From Ornithinimicrobium ciconiae (GTDB lineage Bacteria; Actinomycetota; Actinomycetes; Actinomycetales; Dermatophilaceae): 64,000 nucleotides of DNA. The stretch is from the NCBI RefSeq assembly GCF_007197575.1, contig NZ_CP041616.1, forward strand, positions 3,038,001-3,102,000, in the 5' to 3' direction. This document shows, piece by piece, positions 37,371 to 46,019 of the stretch. Below the pieces are notes generated by a model that was given only the letters and a program-made list of their open reading frames with translations, was not told where the DNA came from and did no database searches. The position numbers were made by a program, and so were the translations under genes. Within the stretch, counting starts at the first letter, position 1. Every line of letters starts with the position of its first letter.

Positions 37371-38102
37371 ATGCCGTCCATCGGGCTGCTGTATCCCGGC
37401 CACAGCGCCGAGGACGACTTCCCTGCCCTGGAGGCGCGGATCGGTGGCGACCTGCAGCTGCCCCTCGTGCATACCTCGGTCGGCGAGGACGCCCATCGTG
37501 TCGATGCCCTGCTCGACCTCGGCGGACCAGAGCGCCTGGCCGAGGGCGCCCGCGTCCTGCTCGCTGAGCACTCCCCCGACGTGATCATGTGGGCCTGCAC
37601 ATCCGGCTCGTTCGTCTTCGGGTGGGAGGGTGCGCACGAGCAGGTCGCCCTGCTGGAACAAGCCACGGGGTTACCCACCTCCTCGACCTCGATCGCCTTC
37701 GTGGAGGCCTGTCGCTCACTGGACCTGACCCGCGTCAGTGTTGCTGCGTCATACCCTGAGGATGTCGCGCAGGAGTTCGTCTCCTACCTGGGTCGTGGCG
37801 GCATCCAGGTGACCGCGATGGGCAGCCACGGCATCGTGACGGCGGCCGAGGTCGGGACGCTCGGGTATGCCGAGGTGGAGGCGATTGTGCGCGGCGCTGA
37901 CCTGACCGGAGGCGCACAGGCAGTCCTGGTGCCGGACACCGCGATGCACACGCTGGAGTGGATCGAGCCCCTCGAGCAGGCGGCCGGGGTGCCGGTCCTG
38001 ACCGCCAACCAGGTCACGATCTGGCAGGGCCTCAACCTCCTCGGCCCGATCCCTCACATCAGCGCGCTCGGCACCCTGTTCACCCGCGGCGGAGGAGACT
38101 GA
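37371..38102 (+). CDS. Asp/Glu racemase-family protein, EutA-like (paralogue 2, one catalytic Cys)
   Basis: 243 residues. Same fold as paralogue 1 and the matching first-cysteine block WACTSGSFVFGWEG (Cys76). The second catalytic cysteine block is changed: VLVPDTAMHTLEW, with Asp189 where paralogue 1 has Cys188. Two-base racemase or isomerase chemistry needs both residues, so this protein probably does a different reaction or has a changed mechanism (inference). Strong ribosome site (AGAGGAG). Operon with the GntR regulator 6 nt downstream. Confidence 0.8.
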   Translation: MPSIGLLYPGHSAEDDFPALEARIGGDLQLPLVHTSVGEDAHRVDALLDLGGPERLAEGARVLLAEHSPDVIMWACTSGSFVFGWEGAHEQVALLEQATGLPTSSTSIAFVEACRSLDLTRVSVAASYPEDVAQEFVSYLGRGGIQVTAMGSHGIVTAAEVGTLGYAEVEAIVRGADLTGGAQAVLVPDTAMHTLEWIEPLEQAAGVPVLTANQVTIWQGLNLLGPIPHISALGTLFTRGGGD

Positions 38103-38108
38103 TCTGCG

Positions 38109-38816
38109 ATGACCACCAAGACCGAATCACCGGTGAACGACCGACCGCGGATGGACCCGTTGCGGCAGGAGTCCACGCCGGCCATGATCGCCGGTCGCGT
38201 GCGCGAGGCGATCGCCACGGGGGTGATCGCTCCGGGCGCGCAACTGGGGGAAGCCAACCTGGCCAAGGAGCTGGGCGTGAGCCGCGGCCCGCTGCGGGAG
38301 GGACTGCAGCGCCTCACCGCCGAGGGCCTGCTGATCTCGATCCGCAACCGCGGCCTCTTCGTCATCGAGATGACCCCGGAGCGAGTCAGTGACATGTATG
38401 TCGCGCGGCAGGCCGTCGAGCGCGCCGCCGCTGAGCAGATCCATCAGGCAGACCCGGTCGGCAGCGGCGAGGCGCTGCTGAAGGTGATCGACCGGATGGC
38501 CCGGACCCGCGACCAGCGGGTGCAGAGCGAGGCGGACGTCTCCTTCCACGAACTCCTGGTCGCCCGGGCGGCCAGTCCGCGGCTGTCCCGGATGCACGAG
38601 ATCCTGATCACGGAGACGCGGATGTGCATCACGGCCCTCACCCCCCTCTACACCCCTGGGGACCAGGTGCGGGTGGAGGAGCACCGAGCCATCGCCCAGT
38701 CCTTTGTCGACGGTGACGCAGCACTCACGGACCGGCTGCTCGTGGCGCACATGGCGGACGCGGTCGAGCGCCTGACGACAGCCGTCACAGCGGCCCGACC
38801 GGGTCCCACCTCCTAG
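38109..38816 (+). CDS. GntR/FCD family transcriptional regulator
   Basis: 235 residues. N-terminal winged HTH: IAGRVREAIATGVIAPGAQL, GEANLAKELGVSRGPLREGL, RNRGLFVIEMT. C-terminal FCD helical ligand domain with metal/ligand residues in SEADVSFHELLV and EEHRAIAQSFVDGD. FadR/FCD regulators bind short palindromes of the TTGTC-GACAA type, matching the four operators here. It likely represses the island and releases DNA on binding a small organic acid or amino acid intermediate. Confidence 0.92.
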   Translation: MTTKTESPVNDRPRMDPLRQESTPAMIAGRVREAIATGVIAPGAQLGEANLAKELGVSRGPLREGLQRLTAEGLLISIRNRGLFVIEMTPERVSDMYVARQAVERAAAEQIHQADPVGSGEALLKVIDRMARTRDQRVQSEADVSFHELLVARAASPRLSRMHEILITETRMCITALTPLYTPGDQVRVEEHRAIAQSFVDGDAALTDRLLVAHMADAVERLTTAVTAARPGPTS

Positions 38817-38860
38817 GACGCGTCAGAGCCGAGTCCCTCTGTCTAGCAGTCCTGTTGCGG

Positions 38861-38986
38861 GCCTGCATCCTGAGCGTGCGTGCCTGCTCGGACGAGCGCG
38901 CAGGAAACTCAGGCCAGCACCACGCCTGCACCCTGAGCGTGCGTGCCTGCTCAGACCAGCGTGCCGGAACCTCAGGCCAGCGCCAC
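38861..38986. repeat. 63-bp tandem duplication covering the aldehyde dehydrogenase 3' end
   Basis: Two 63-bp units (38861-38923 and 38924-38986), about 87% identical. Each holds CCTGAG...CTCAGG arms that could fold as a hairpin. The second unit contains the last codons and stop of the dehydrogenase (minus strand, VALA then TGA); the first keeps a ghost of it (VVLA, TGA). Confidence 0.8.
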
Positions 38987-40507
38987 GCCGATGTACTTGG
39001 TCTCCAGGAACTCCTCGATGCCGGTGTCGCCGCCCTCACGCCCCAGGCCCGACTCCTTGACCCCACCAAAGGGTGCCGCAGGGTTGGACACGACGCCCTG
39101 GTTGAGGCCGACCATGCCGGTCTCCAGCGTCTCGGCGACCCGCAGGGACCGTCGCAGGTCGTTGGTGAAGACATAGGCCACCAGGCCGTATGGCGTGTCG
39201 TTGGCTGCGGCGACGACCTCCTCCTCCGTGGAGAACGGCGTGATCGCAGCCACCGGACCAAAGATCTCCTCGCTGCCCATCCGCGCGTCAGGTGAGACCC
39301 CGGTCAGCACGGTGGGGGTGAAGAAGTAGCCCTCCCCCTCCGGGGCGGAACCACCGGTCACCACCTGCGCACCGCGGTCGACCGCGTCGGCCACGAGTTC
39401 GGTCACCTTGTCCTGCGCCGCCTGGTCGATGAGTGGCCCGACCTTGACCCCCTCCTCCGTGCCGCGACCGACCGTCATACCGCCCATCTGCTCAGCGAGG
39501 CGCTGACCGAAGGCGTCGGCGATCGACTCGTGTACATAGATGCGGTTGGCCGCGGTGCAGGCCTCGCCCATGTTGCGCATCTTGGCCGCGAGCGCGCCCG
39601 CGACCGCCTCCTCCAGGTCGGCATCCTCAAAGACGATGAAGGGTGCGTTGCCTCCGAGCTCCATCGAGGTGCGCAGCACCTTGTCGGCGCTCTGCTCCAG
39701 CAGGATCTTGCCGACCTTGGTGGAGCCGGTGAAGGAGAGCTTGCGAGCCTTGCCGGAGCGGATCAATGGCTCCATGACCTCACCGGAGTTGTGGCAGGTC
39801 ACGATGTTGACCACGCCGGCGGGCAGTCCCGCCTCGAGGAGGATCTGGCCGAGGGCCAGCATGGACAGCGGCGTCTGCTGGGCGGGCTTGATCACGCTGG
39901 TGCAGCCCGCCGCGATCGCCGGACCGATCTTGCGCGTGCCCATTGCCATCGGGAAGTTCCACGGGGTGATCAGCAGGCAGGGACCCACGGGTTGTTTGGC
40001 GATCAGGAAGCGCGCACCCCCGGCGGGGGCGGTCTGGTAGCCACCGCTGATCCGGGTGGCCTCACCGGCGAAATGCCGGAAGAACTCTGCGGCATAGGTG
40101 ATCTCACCCTTGGCCTCGGCGAGCGGCTTGCCCATCTCCAGCGTCATCAGCAGGGCCAGGTCATCGATCCGTTCGTGCAGCAGCTCAAACGCCCGGGTGA
40201 GGATGTCCGCCCGATCCCGTGGCGACATGGCGGCGAACTCCGCCTGCGCAGCCACCGCCGCGTCCAGGGCGGCGACGCCATCGGCCGGTGTCGCATCGGC
40301 CACCTCGCACAACAGGGCACCGGTGGAGGGGTCGCGGACCTCAAAGGTGGCCCCTCCCTCGGCGTCACGCCACTGTCCACCGGTCAGCAGCTGCTTGGGG
40401 ACAGCTGCCACCACGGCAGCCTCCCGGTCGGTCAGGGCCGACGCCGACCCGGCACCGGCATCCTGGACGTTCTGTGGGTCAACCTGGGCACCCTCGTGGT
40501 GAGTCAT
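38972..40507 (-). CDS. semialdehyde dehydrogenase (ALDH superfamily, GabD/DoeC-like)
   Basis: 511 residues, with an N-terminal extension of ~40 residues. NAD(P)-dependent oxidation of a semialdehyde to the acid. Seen: LLITPWNFPMAMGTRKIGPA, LSFTGSTKVGKILLEQSADK, catalytic Glu in TSMELGGNAPFIVFEDADL, catalytic Cys in NMGEACTAANRIYV, and the terminal NPAAPFGGVKESGLGREGG. Closest in pattern to succinate-semialdehyde dehydrogenases; in an ectoine pathway the equivalent, DoeC, oxidises aspartate semialdehyde to aspartate. GGAAGGAG before the ATG fixes the start. Divergent from the class III aminotransferase. Confidence 0.9.
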   Translation of the reverse strand: MTHHEGAQVDPQNVQDAGAGSASALTDREAAVVAAVPKQLLTGGQWRDAEGGATFEVRDPSTGALLCEVADATPADGVAALDAAVAAQAEFAAMSPRDRADILTRAFELLHERIDDLALLMTLEMGKPLAEAKGEITYAAEFFRHFAGEATRISGGYQTAPAGGARFLIAKQPVGPCLLITPWNFPMAMGTRKIGPAIAAGCTSVIKPAQQTPLSMLALGQILLEAGLPAGVVNIVTCHNSGEVMEPLIRSGKARKLSFTGSTKVGKILLEQSADKVLRTSMELGGNAPFIVFEDADLEEAVAGALAAKMRNMGEACTAANRIYVHESIADAFGQRLAEQMGGMTVGRGTEEGVKVGPLIDQAAQDKVTELVADAVDRGAQVVTGGSAPEGEGYFFTPTVLTGVSPDARMGSEEIFGPVAAITPFSTEEEVVAAANDTPYGLVAYVFTNDLRRSLRVAETLETGMVGLNQGVVSNPAAPFGGVKESGLGREGGDTGIEEFLETKYIGVALA

Positions 40508-40571
40508 TCGGGGCTCCTTCCAGGGGGCATCCCCCTCGGGTCGCATTCTCTTCCGGGCCATGCGATACGCT

Positions 40572-40585
40572 GATTGTCGACAATC
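40572..40585. promoter_or_regulatory. GntR-type operator between the dehydrogenase and class III aminotransferase
   Basis: Perfect 14-bp palindrome GATTGTCGACAATC in the 137-bp divergent gap, positioned to control both genes. Confidence 0.75.
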
Positions 40586-40644
40586 TAACACGCTGGCGAC
40601 GAGCGTCCCCGCGAGCGTGAGAGGGCAGCAACCGAGGAGGAATC

Positions 40645-41904
40645 ATGGCCGAGCTTTCGCCTGTTCTGAAGCAGGCTACGCCTGTCGTCGCCACCCGCGG
40701 CGAGGGTGTCTACCTGTTCGACGCAGACGATCGTCGCTATCTGGACTTCACGGCCGGCATCGGGGTCACCAGCACCGGTCACTGCCACCCCAAGGTCGTC
40801 GCGGCCGCCCAGGAGCAGGTCGGCAAGCTGATCCACGGGCAGTACACGACGGTCATGCACGAGCCGCTGCTGAAGCTGGTCGACCGCCTCGGTGAGGTGC
40901 TGCCCGAGGGGCTGGATCGGATGTTCTTCGCCAACTCCGGGTCCGAGGCGATCGAGGCGGCCCTGCGCCTGGCCCGACAGGCCACCCACCGGCCCAATAT
41001 CGTCGTCTTCCACGGCGGATTTCACGGCCGCACCGTGGCCGCGGCCTCGCTGACCACCTCCGGCACCAAGTTCCGCTCCGGCTTCGCTCCGCTGATGGCT
41101 GGTGTGCAGGTCTCCCCCTTCCCGGACCCCGGCCACTTCGGCTGGCCCCAGGAGGAGACGACCGAGTTCGCCCTGCGCCAGCTGGACTACACCCTGCAGA
41201 CGTTGTCCTCCCCCGAGGACACCGCTGCCTTCCTGGTGGAGCCGGTGCTCGGCGAGGGCGGTTATGTGCCGGCCAGCACCGAGTTCTTCGCTGGGCTGCG
41301 CGAGCGCGCCGACAAGCACGGGATCCTGCTGGTGGTCGATGAGGTGCAGACCGGCTGGGGCCGGACCGGCAAGTTCTGGGGCGGCGACCACTTCGACGCC
41401 CGCGCGGACATCGTGGTCACCGCCAAGGGTCTCGCCTCCGGCTTCCCGCTCTCGGGCATCGCCGCGTCCCACGCCTTGATGGAGAAGGCATGGCCCGGTT
41501 CGCAGGGCGGCACCTATGGCGCGAACGCCGTGGCCTGCGCCGCAGCTCTGGCCACCCTGGACGTCATCCAGGAGGAGGGCCTGGTGGAGAACAGCGCGAC
41601 CCGCGGCAAGCAGCTCAAGTCGGCCCTGGAGGACGTCGCCGCCCAGCACCCGCAGATCACCGATGTCCGCGGCCTCGGGCTGATGATCGCCAACGAGTTC
41701 CGCGACGAGAGCGGCACCCCCGACGGCAAGACGGCCGCTGCGGTCCAGCAGGAGGCGGCCAAGCGCGGCCTCATCCTGCTCAACAACGGCGCCTGGGGTC
41801 AGTGCGTGCGCTTCATCCCCGCCCTGGTCGTCGGCGAGCAGGACGTCGTCGAGGCGGTCGGCATCTGGGAGGAGTCGGTCGCCGCGGTTCTCAGCGGCGC
41901 CTGA
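40645..41904 (+). CDS. class III aminotransferase (GabT/DoeD-like)
   Basis: 419 residues. PLP enzyme: FFANSGSEAIEAALRLARQA, VFHGGFHGRTVAAASLT, VVDEVQTGWGRTGKFWG, and the PLP lysine in VVTAKGLASGFPLSG. Transfers an omega-amino group, giving a semialdehyde that the divergent dehydrogenase would oxidise. The pair could be a GABA shunt, or DoeD/DoeC converting 2,4-diaminobutyrate through aspartate semialdehyde to aspartate; the ectoine hydrolase nearby favours the latter. Ribosome site GAGGAGG. Confidence 0.9.
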   Translation: MAELSPVLKQATPVVATRGEGVYLFDADDRRYLDFTAGIGVTSTGHCHPKVVAAAQEQVGKLIHGQYTTVMHEPLLKLVDRLGEVLPEGLDRMFFANSGSEAIEAALRLARQATHRPNIVVFHGGFHGRTVAAASLTTSGTKFRSGFAPLMAGVQVSPFPDPGHFGWPQEETTEFALRQLDYTLQTLSSPEDTAAFLVEPVLGEGGYVPASTEFFAGLRERADKHGILLVVDEVQTGWGRTGKFWGGDHFDARADIVVTAKGLASGFPLSGIAASHALMEKAWPGSQGGTYGANAVACAAALATLDVIQEEGLVENSATRGKQLKSALEDVAAQHPQITDVRGLGLMIANEFRDESGTPDGKTAAAVQQEAAKRGLILLNNGAWGQCVRFIPALVVGEQDVVEAVGIWEESVAAVLSGA

Positions 41905-41922
41905 CCTGCTCGCCTGACCTGC

Positions 41923-43287
41923 TCAGGTCTTGGCCAGGTCCTCCTGCTCGGCGAAGGCCTCCGGCGTGCCGGGCACCTCCGAGCCACGGATCGAGACCCC
42001 CTTGGTCTCGACGACCTTCCAGAGCGCCAGCAGGCCGATGACACAGGCGATGATCATGTAGTAGGCGGGCCACATCTGGTCGCCGGTGTTCTCGATGAGC
42101 GCCTCGTTAACCAGCGGCGCGGTGCCGCCGAACAGCGAGGTCGCCACGTTGTAGGACAGCGCCAGCGCCGCGAACCGCACCTGGGTGGGGAACATCGCTG
42201 GGAAGGTCGCCGAGATGGTGGCCAGCTGCGGGGTGTACAGCAACCCCAGGACCGCAAACCCGACGATCGCCCCGGTCAGGCCGGTGCCCATCAGATGGAA
42301 CATCGGGATGGCGAGGACGGCCAGCCCGACGAGGGAGACGGCCCACATGGGTTTGCGTCCGACCCGGTCGGAGAGGGCACCGACGAAGGGCAGCACGACC
42401 ATCATCATGAGCTGACCGATGATCGGCACGATGAGGGCCCCCTCCTGCCCCAGGTCGATGGTGTTGCGCAGGTAGGTCGGCATATAGCTGAGCAGGGTGT
42501 AGTTGACCACGTTGAGCGCGATGACCAGGCCGAAGAGCTTGAGGACCTGCGGCAGGTAGTCGCTCAGGACCTCCTTGAGCTTGGTCATGGCACCGACCTC
42601 GGCCTCCTCGGTCCGCTCCTCCAGCTCGCGGAAGACCGGGGTGTCCTCGATGCGGGAGCGCAGGTACATCCCCACCAGGCCGAGCGGGCCGGCGACCAGG
42701 AACGGGATGCGCCACCCCCAGGACTGCATCGCGGACTCGTCGAGGAAGGTGATCAGGCCCAGCATCAGCAGGGCGCCACCGTTGAAGCCGGCGAGGGTGC
42801 CGAACTCCAGGAAGCTGCCGTAGAAGCCACGGCGGCGGTCCGGAGCGTACTCCGCCATGAAGGTGGCCGCCCCGCCATACTCACCGCCGGTAGAGAAGCC
42901 CTGGATGATGCGCAGCAGATAGAGCAGGATCGGGGCCGCCAGGCCGATCGTGGAGTATGACGGGATGAGACCGACGCAGAAGGTCGCCGAGGCCATCAGG
43001 ATGATGGTCAGGGCCAGGACCTTCTTGCGACCGATCTTGTCGCCGAGTGGACCCCAGAAGATCCCCCCGAGCGGTCTGATGAGGAAGGACAGCGCAAACC
43101 CGACAAGCGTGAAGAGCACCGCGTTCGTGGAGTCCTCGGGAAAGAGTGCCATCGCGATATAGGTCGTGCCATAGGCATAGATGCCGTAGTCAAACCACTC
43201 CACGGCGTTGCCGATCGCGGAGGCACCGATGGCCTTGCGCAGAACGGACGGGTCGACATTTTTCTGGGTGGCGCTGGGTGTGCTCAT
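41923..43287 (-). CDS. MFS transporter, metabolite:H+ symporter family, ProP-like
   Basis: 454 residues, 12 predicted membrane segments. MHS family: GNAVEWFDYGIYAYG, FLIRPLGGIFWGPLGDKIGR, CVGLIPSYSTIGLAAPILL, QGFSTGGEYGGAATFMAEY, WGWRIPFLVAGPLGLVG and ATFPAMFPTQVRFAALALS all closely follow the ProP pattern. ProP imports proline, glycine betaine and ectoine. It lacks ProP's long C-terminal coiled coil, so osmotic activation is unlikely; uptake for growth is the likelier role. An operator-like site lies 82 nt upstream. Confidence 0.88.
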   Translation of the reverse strand: MSTPSATQKNVDPSVLRKAIGASAIGNAVEWFDYGIYAYGTTYIAMALFPEDSTNAVLFTLVGFALSFLIRPLGGIFWGPLGDKIGRKKVLALTIILMASATFCVGLIPSYSTIGLAAPILLYLLRIIQGFSTGGEYGGAATFMAEYAPDRRRGFYGSFLEFGTLAGFNGGALLMLGLITFLDESAMQSWGWRIPFLVAGPLGLVGMYLRSRIEDTPVFRELEERTEEAEVGAMTKLKEVLSDYLPQVLKLFGLVIALNVVNYTLLSYMPTYLRNTIDLGQEGALIVPIIGQLMMMVVLPFVGALSDRVGRKPMWAVSLVGLAVLAIPMFHLMGTGLTGAIVGFAVLGLLYTPQLATISATFPAMFPTQVRFAALALSYNVATSLFGGTAPLVNEALIENTGDQMWPAYYMIIACVIGLLALWKVVETKGVSIRGSEVPGTPEAFAEQEDLAKT

Positions 43288-43368
43288 CTCACTCCTGGTC
43301 TCGCGCTCTCGAGCCCAGCGAGGAAGTCACCGAAGCGCCGCGACGTCCCATCGCCTGCCCTTAGTCCC

Positions 43369-43380
43369 TTTGTAGACAAT
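43369..43380. promoter_or_regulatory. GntR-type operator before the ProP-like transporter
   Basis: TTTGTAGACAAT, one mismatch from ATTGT-2-ACAAT. It is 82 nt before the minus-strand transporter start, with AGGAGTGAG as ribosome site. Confidence 0.6.
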
Positions 43381-43432
43381 CCGACAAGTTACTCCTGTGC
43401 CGGGGATGCCACCATCCGACAGCGCTGGTGCC

Positions 43433-45481
43433 TTACTGCTCAGCCAGCAGATCCCAGATCTGCCGGGCGGCGGGCGCGGCGATGTCGCCGCCGATGCCGC
43501 CCTGCTCGATGACGACCACCACGGCATACTCCGGCTCCGTGGTCGGGCCGTAGGAGGCATACCAGGCCGTCGCCCGCTGCCCGAAGGACTCGGCCGACCC
43601 GGTCTTGCCGGCGACCGGATAGCGGTCCAGGTCGAAGGTGGCGAAGGCCGGTGACCCGGTGCCGTTGGTGTTGACCCCGGCCAACCCGTCCCGCACGATC
43701 TGCAGCGCCTCGGGGTCCAGCTGCACCTCACCGGCTGGCACCGGCACCACGTCCTCGACGAGTTCTCCGGAGCCGGTCCGGATCTCATCGACGACCTGCG
43801 GCTCCCAGAGCGTCCCGCCGTTGGCGATGGCGGCGTAGACGACCGCCAACTGCAGCGGCGTGACCGCCACGTCGCCCTGACCGATCGAGAAGTTGGCGGC
43901 ATCACCGGGCCGGTACTGCCAGCCGTCAACGCAGTTCTCCTGCGCCAAGAGCTCCAGGAACTCCCGCCGGTCGGGGTCACTCTCCTCCGGGTAGCCCGAC
44001 TCGGCCCGCGCGCAGCTCTCCTCCCGCGTCGCCTCCCAGTAGGCCCGCTTCCACTCCCGCCCGGGCACCACGCCAGCCGCCTCTCCAGGCAGGTCGATCC
44101 CGGTCGTCTGCCCGAGTCCGAACTGCTCGGAGGTGAGCACCCACGGGTCGGTCAGGTCCGAATCCTGCTCCAGCCCTCCCTGCTCACGCCACTCGTCGTA
44201 GGCCCAGGTGTAGAAGACCGTGTCGCAGGAGACCTCCATGATCCGCTGCACCGTCAGCGAGCCGTGGGCGGTCGACTCGTAGTTGGTGAACCGGCGGCCG
44301 CCGATGCTGACCGCCCCCGGGCAGGGATAGCTCTCCTCAGGGTCCACACCGGAGGCCAGCGCCGCTGGCAAGGAGATGGCCTTGAAGGTCGAGGCGGGTG
44401 GAAAGGTCTCCCCGATCGTCCGGTTGAGCAACGGGTTGCCGGAGTCCGCGCCGGTCAGCCCGTCATACTCCTCCTGGGTCACACCTGTGGTCCAGATCTG
44501 CGGGTCGTATGTCGGGTAGCTCGCCGAGGCGACGACCCCACCGGTGCGCACGTCCAGCACGAGCGCCGCCGCGGACGGAGCCGGCCAGCCACCCGCGCGG
44601 GAGCGTCGGACCGTGTTCGCCAGGATCCGCTCAACCGCCGGTTGGACCTCGGCGTCCAGGTGGGTGACCACGTCGTGCCCGCTGACCGGGTCGGAGTGAT
44701 CGAGCTGGCCGGTCACCACGCCGCGCGGATCCACGCTGAGCGTGCTGCGCCCGGGGGTGCCGCGCAGCACCGAGTCGTAGCTCGCCTCCAGCCCGGCGCG
44801 GCCGACCAGGTCCTCCGCGCTCAGTTCCTCCTGGGCCTCGACCTCCTGGCGCGTGGGCCGCCCCAGATAGCCCAGCACGTGCGCGGCGTTGAGGCTCACC
44901 TGGGGATAGTCCCGGACCGGGCGGGTGTCCACGGCGATCCCGGGGAAGCGCTCGGGGCGTTCCAGGATGGCCAGCGCTGCCACCGGGTCGGCGTCGAAGG
45001 CGATCGGGATCGGCTGGTAGGGCGAGCCGGAGAAGCAGGACGGCACCGGCGGCGCTCCCTGCGTCCCGCACAGTCGGGTCCGTCCCCACAGCGACTCGAC
45101 GGGCAGGTCCAGCTCGGCGGCCACGTCCTCGATGAGCGCCCGCCCCTCGTCGTCGGACTCCAGCAATGTCGTGGGGTCGATGGTCACCACCGTGGTCGGG
45201 GCGTTGGTGACCAGCGCGGTGCCGTCTGAGGTGAGGATCCTGCCGCGCAGCGCCGGCTCGGTGACCACCCGGGTGTTGACCTGCGCCGCCTGCCCGGCCA
45301 GCTGCTGGTGGTTCACGACCTGCAGGTCCACCAGCCGCCCGGCCAGCACCGTGCCGAGCAGCAGGGCCACGGCGACCAGCGCCCAGAGGGGGCGCACGCT
45401 GCGACGTCGTCGAGCGACCGGCGGGCTGGTCTGCGGTCGCGGCACCCGCACCCGCACCTGCGGCCGGCGCGAGGCGCTCAT
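43433..45481 (-). CDS. mrdA: penicillin-binding protein 2 (elongation transpeptidase)
   Basis: 682 residues. One N-terminal membrane anchor (PLWALVAVALLLGTVLAG), a PBP dimerisation domain, and a transpeptidase domain with active-site STFK (FPPASTFKAISLP), SCD (EVSCDTVFYTW, in place of SxN) and KTG (PVAGKTGSAES). It cross-links lateral-wall peptidoglycan in the elongasome. Last of the mreB-mreC-mreD-mrdA run. rodA, its usual downstream partner, is not present here; the next gene belongs to the catabolic island. Confidence 0.93.
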   Translation of the reverse strand: MSASRRPQVRVRVPRPQTSPPVARRRRSVRPLWALVAVALLLGTVLAGRLVDLQVVNHQQLAGQAAQVNTRVVTEPALRGRILTSDGTALVTNAPTTVVTIDPTTLLESDDEGRALIEDVAAELDLPVESLWGRTRLCGTQGAPPVPSCFSGSPYQPIPIAFDADPVAALAILERPERFPGIAVDTRPVRDYPQVSLNAAHVLGYLGRPTRQEVEAQEELSAEDLVGRAGLEASYDSVLRGTPGRSTLSVDPRGVVTGQLDHSDPVSGHDVVTHLDAEVQPAVERILANTVRRSRAGGWPAPSAAALVLDVRTGGVVASASYPTYDPQIWTTGVTQEEYDGLTGADSGNPLLNRTIGETFPPASTFKAISLPAALASGVDPEESYPCPGAVSIGGRRFTNYESTAHGSLTVQRIMEVSCDTVFYTWAYDEWREQGGLEQDSDLTDPWVLTSEQFGLGQTTGIDLPGEAAGVVPGREWKRAYWEATREESCARAESGYPEESDPDRREFLELLAQENCVDGWQYRPGDAANFSIGQGDVAVTPLQLAVVYAAIANGGTLWEPQVVDEIRTGSGELVEDVVPVPAGEVQLDPEALQIVRDGLAGVNTNGTGSPAFATFDLDRYPVAGKTGSAESFGQRATAWYASYGPTTEPEYAVVVVIEQGGIGGDIAAPAARQIWDLLAEQ

Positions 45482-45530
45482 GCCCGCCCCCTGGGCACGC
45501 CGTCCGGTGCAGCGTCCAGGGCCCGCGTGC

Positions 45531-46019
45531 TCACGCCCACCCCCTGGACAGCAGGAAGCGCTCGACGCCGATCAGCACCGGCAGCAGCAGGAGTGCAAAG
45601 AGTGCCGTCGCGACCACCGACCAGAGGAGATCCACCGGGTGGGCCACCCCCACGCCGGCGGCGGACACCAGCCCGCGCAGGGCCTGGATCAGCGCTGCTC
45701 CTGCGACTGCGGCAATCCACGGGACCAGCGGCGACCACGGCGCCCAGCGACGGGCCGCGCCCATCAGCGCGCCGGCCAGGGCATAGCTCAGCGCCGAGGC
45801 GCCCAACGGCTCCCCACCCGGAGGCACCAGGTCGACGAGCCATCCGCCGGCCAGGCCCACCAGGGCGCCCGTGACCGGACCCTGCAGCAGGGCGGCCGCC
45901 GCGACGACCAGCAGGACGAGGTCGGGGCGACCCGGCATGCCGGTGGGATACAGGGTGGGCACGAGGACCGCGACGAGGAGCAGCAGCGCGCGGACCACGA
46001 CCGAGGGGAGAGTGCTCAT
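45531..46019 (-). CDS. mreD: rod shape-determining protein MreD
   Basis: 162 residues, about five membrane segments (for example VRALLLLVAVLVPTLY, LVGLAGGWLVDLVPPG, VVATALFALLLLPVLIGV). Identified by size, topology, the GWLVDL block and its place between mreC (ATGA overlap) and mrdA. It is the integral-membrane partner of MreC. Confidence 0.88.
   Translation of the reverse strand: MSTLPSVVVRALLLLVAVLVPTLYPTGMPGRPDLVLLVVAAAALLQGPVTGALVGLAGGWLVDLVPPGGEPLGASALSYALAGALMGAARRWAPWSPLVPWIAAVAGAALIQALRGLVSAAGVGVAHPVDLLWSVVATALFALLLLPVLIGVERFLLSRGWA

Noticed and set aside
40645..41904. A plain GABA shunt (gabT/gabD) as the sole meaning of the aminotransferase and dehydrogenase
   Set aside because: Not excluded, but a shared operator type and the nearby DoeA-type hydrolase make the ectoine role more likely; kept as an alternative in the entries.
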